Positions 62,875-64,000 of a stretch of DNA of 64,000 nt are shown piece by piece. The stretch lies in assembly GCF_019428685.1 (NCBI RefSeq), contig NZ_CP080096.1:1116001-1180000 (forward strand). Reading direction: 5' to 3'. The notes beneath the pieces were generated by a model that saw nothing but the letters and a program-made list of their open reading frames with translations, searched no databases and was not told where the DNA came from. The position numbers and the translations under genes were made by a program. How positions within the stretch are numbered: position 1 is the first letter of the stretch; each line of letters opens with the position of its first letter. This DNA comes from Paraburkholderia edwinii. GTDB taxonomy: Bacteria; Pseudomonadota; Gammaproteobacteria; Burkholderiales; Burkholderiaceae.

Positions 62875-63435
62875 ATGCCCCATACCGCCACCCGTCCCAA
62901 CGTCCCGGCACATTCCACCGTAGACGATCGCCGCGACAGCAAATCCGCCGGCACAACGTCCACGCCACCGCCAACCATGTCTGTTGCATTGACGGTGAAC
63001 GGCAAAATCTACCAGCTCGCGCTCGACCCGCGGACCACGTTGCTCGACGCGTTGCGCGAGCACCTGCATCTGACCGGCACGAAGAAAGGCTGCGATCACG
63101 GCCAGTGCGGGGCATGCACCGTGCACGTAAACGGGCGGCGCGTGAACGCGTGTCTGTCGCTGGCGGGCACGCACGAAGGCGACGACATCACGACGATCGA
63201 AGGGATCGGCAGTCTCGATGAGCTGCATCCGATGCAGCAGGCCTTCGTCGAATGCGACGGCTACCAGTGCGGCTACTGCACATCGGGGCAAATCATGTCG
63301 GCCGTGGCGCTGCTCGGCGAAGCGGTCGGCCCCGCCGACGCCGACGTGCGCGAGGCAATGAGCGGCAACCTGTGCCGTTGCGGCGCCTATCAGAACATCG
63401 TCACCGCGATCCAGCGCGTGCGCGAGAAAACCTGA
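62875..63435 (+). CDS. Molybdenum hydroxylase [2Fe-2S] subunit, PaoA-like
   Basis: 186 residues. After a 35-residue N-terminal extension, the plant-type ferredoxin motif [20 protein letters not shown] and the C-terminal [12 protein letters not shown] and [11 protein letters not shown] supply ligands for two [2Fe-2S] clusters. It is the electron-transfer subunit of a three-component xanthine-oxidase-family aldehyde dehydrogenase (PaoABC). The N-terminal extension may hold a weak Tat-like signal, but no RR motif is clear. Confidence 0.9.
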   Translation: MPHTATRPNVPAHSTVDDRRDSKSAGTTSTPPPTMSVALTVNGKIYQLALDPRTTLLDALREHLHLTGTKKGCDHGQCGACTVHVNGRRVNACLSLAGTHEGDDITTIEGIGSLDELHPMQQAFVECDGYQCGYCTSGQIMSAVALLGEAVGPADADVREAMSGNLCRCGAYQNIVTAIQRVREKT

Positions 63436-63445
63436 GGACGCCGCC

Positions 63446-64000
63446 ATGGAACTGTTCCAGCTCTCACGTGCGAGCGATCTGAGCGAGGCGATCGCGGCGG
63501 GCGCGGCCTCGTCGGGTGCGCAGGTGCGCTTTCTGGCCGGCGGCACGACGCTGCTCGATCTGATGAAACTGAATGTGGAGCGCCCGGGCCGCGTGATCGA
63601 CATCAGCCGCCTGCCGCTCGATCAGATCGAAGCCACGCCGGACGGCGGCATCAAGATCGGCGCCACGGTGCGCAACTCGGACCTTGCGATGCATCCGCTC
63701 GTCAGCGAGCGTTATGCGGTGCTGTCGCAGGCCGTGCTCGCGGGCGCCTCCGTGCAACTGCGCAACATGGCGACGACCGGCGGCAACCTGCTGCAGCGCA
63801 CGCGTTGCGTGTACTTCCGCGATACCGCGATGCCGTGCAATAAGCGCGCGCCCGGTACGGGCTGCCCGGCGATCGGCGGCTCCAACCGGATGATGGCGAT
63901 ACTCGGTGTCAGCGACGCCTGCATTGCCAGCAATCCTTCAGACATGAACGTAGCGCTGACGGCACTCGATGCGACGATCCACATCGAAGGCGCGAAAGGC
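63446..64000 (+). CDS. Molybdenum hydroxylase FAD-binding subunit, PaoB-like, partial
   Basis: The first 185 residues are visible. [20 protein letters not shown] is the FAD-binding loop, [15 protein letters not shown] and [15 protein letters not shown] follow, and the Cys cluster C-x9-C ([19 protein letters not shown]) with GTGC suits the extra [4Fe-4S] cluster known in PaoB. It follows the Fe-S subunit by 10 bp; the molybdopterin subunit should lie beyond the edge. Confidence 0.9.
   Translation, partial: MELFQLSRASDLSEAIAAGAASSGAQVRFLAGGTTLLDLMKLNVERPGRVIDISRLPLDQIEATPDGGIKIGATVRNSDLAMHPLVSERYAVLSQAVLAGASVQLRNMATTGGNLLQRTRCVYFRDTAMPCNKRAPGTGCPAIGGSNRMMAILGVSDACIASNPSDMNVALTALDATIHIEGAKG

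Overview
The window is high-GC, densely coded DNA from a Betaproteobacterium, most likely a soil or plant-associated Burkholderiaceae member of the Paraburkholderia/Caballeronia type. This rests on the GC-rich codon use, the pcaHGB cluster with a fused PcaD-PcaC protein, the ArgP/LysR-rich gene neighbourhoods, and a large Wzx/Wzy exopolysaccharide locus with a fucose-sugar module. The species is an inference. I see no tRNA, rRNA, insertion sequence, prophage or CRISPR array.

Positions 1-10,459 hold an eleven-gene minus-strand operon that runs off the left edge. In transcription order it encodes a small conserved protein, a 4,5-dihydroxyphthalate decarboxylase-like protein, a PanB-like protein, an alpha/beta hydrolase with a Cys nucleophile, a LigJ-type 4-oxalomesaconate hydratase, an HpcH/HpaI aldolase, a zinc alcohol dehydrogenase, a His-rich COG0523 GTPase, a phosphoglycerate-mutase-like protein, a bicupin and an EutA-like ATPase. 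This set does not match a catabolic pathway I know and is the best candidate for an undescribed system. Next to it (10,880-15,821) is a conventional protocatechuate ortho-cleavage operon, pcaHGB plus pcaDC, with its LysR regulator PcaQ divergent. The two units could be functionally linked if the decarboxylase-like product feeds protocatechuate.

Positions 15,900-19,400 carry ArgP, an ACT-domain protein, an alpha/beta hydrolase lacking its Ser nucleophile, and AT-rich intergenic DNA with repeated GTAACCG(G)TTA motifs. Positions 19,420-24,738 are a rearranged secondary flagellar hook locus: intact flgK, truncated flgL, a degenerate partial copy of flgE, then intact flgE and flgD facing the other way. 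Positions 25,300-35,500 are a mixed accessory region: FGGY kinase, VOC protein, arylamine N-acetyltransferase, nitroreductase, DUF417 protein, hemerythrin protein, a four-cysteine secreted protein, a GDPD-family lipoprotein and an RDD protein.

Positions 35,600-62,459 are an exopolysaccharide biosynthesis region. A colanic-acid-like module (gmd, fcl, wcaF-like on plus; wcaI-like, gmm, and a putative 2OG-Fe(II) oxygenase on minus) supplies GDP-fucose and decorations. A long minus-strand operon encodes Wza, a Wzc-type tyrosine kinase, a beta-helix protein, an OafA-like acyltransferase, Wzx, Wzy, four glycosyltransferases, an acetyltransferase and a Gly/Ser-rich secreted protein. An AraC/GlxA-type regulator lies at its head and a further glycosyltransferase is divergent from it. 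A shared 36-bp element sits upstream of two of the minus-strand EPS genes. No undecaprenyl-phosphate sugar transferase, mannose-1-phosphate guanylyltransferase or low-molecular-weight phosphatase is in the window, so these must be elsewhere. The right end (62,875-64,000) starts a molybdenum hydroxylase operon of the PaoABC type, cut by the window edge.
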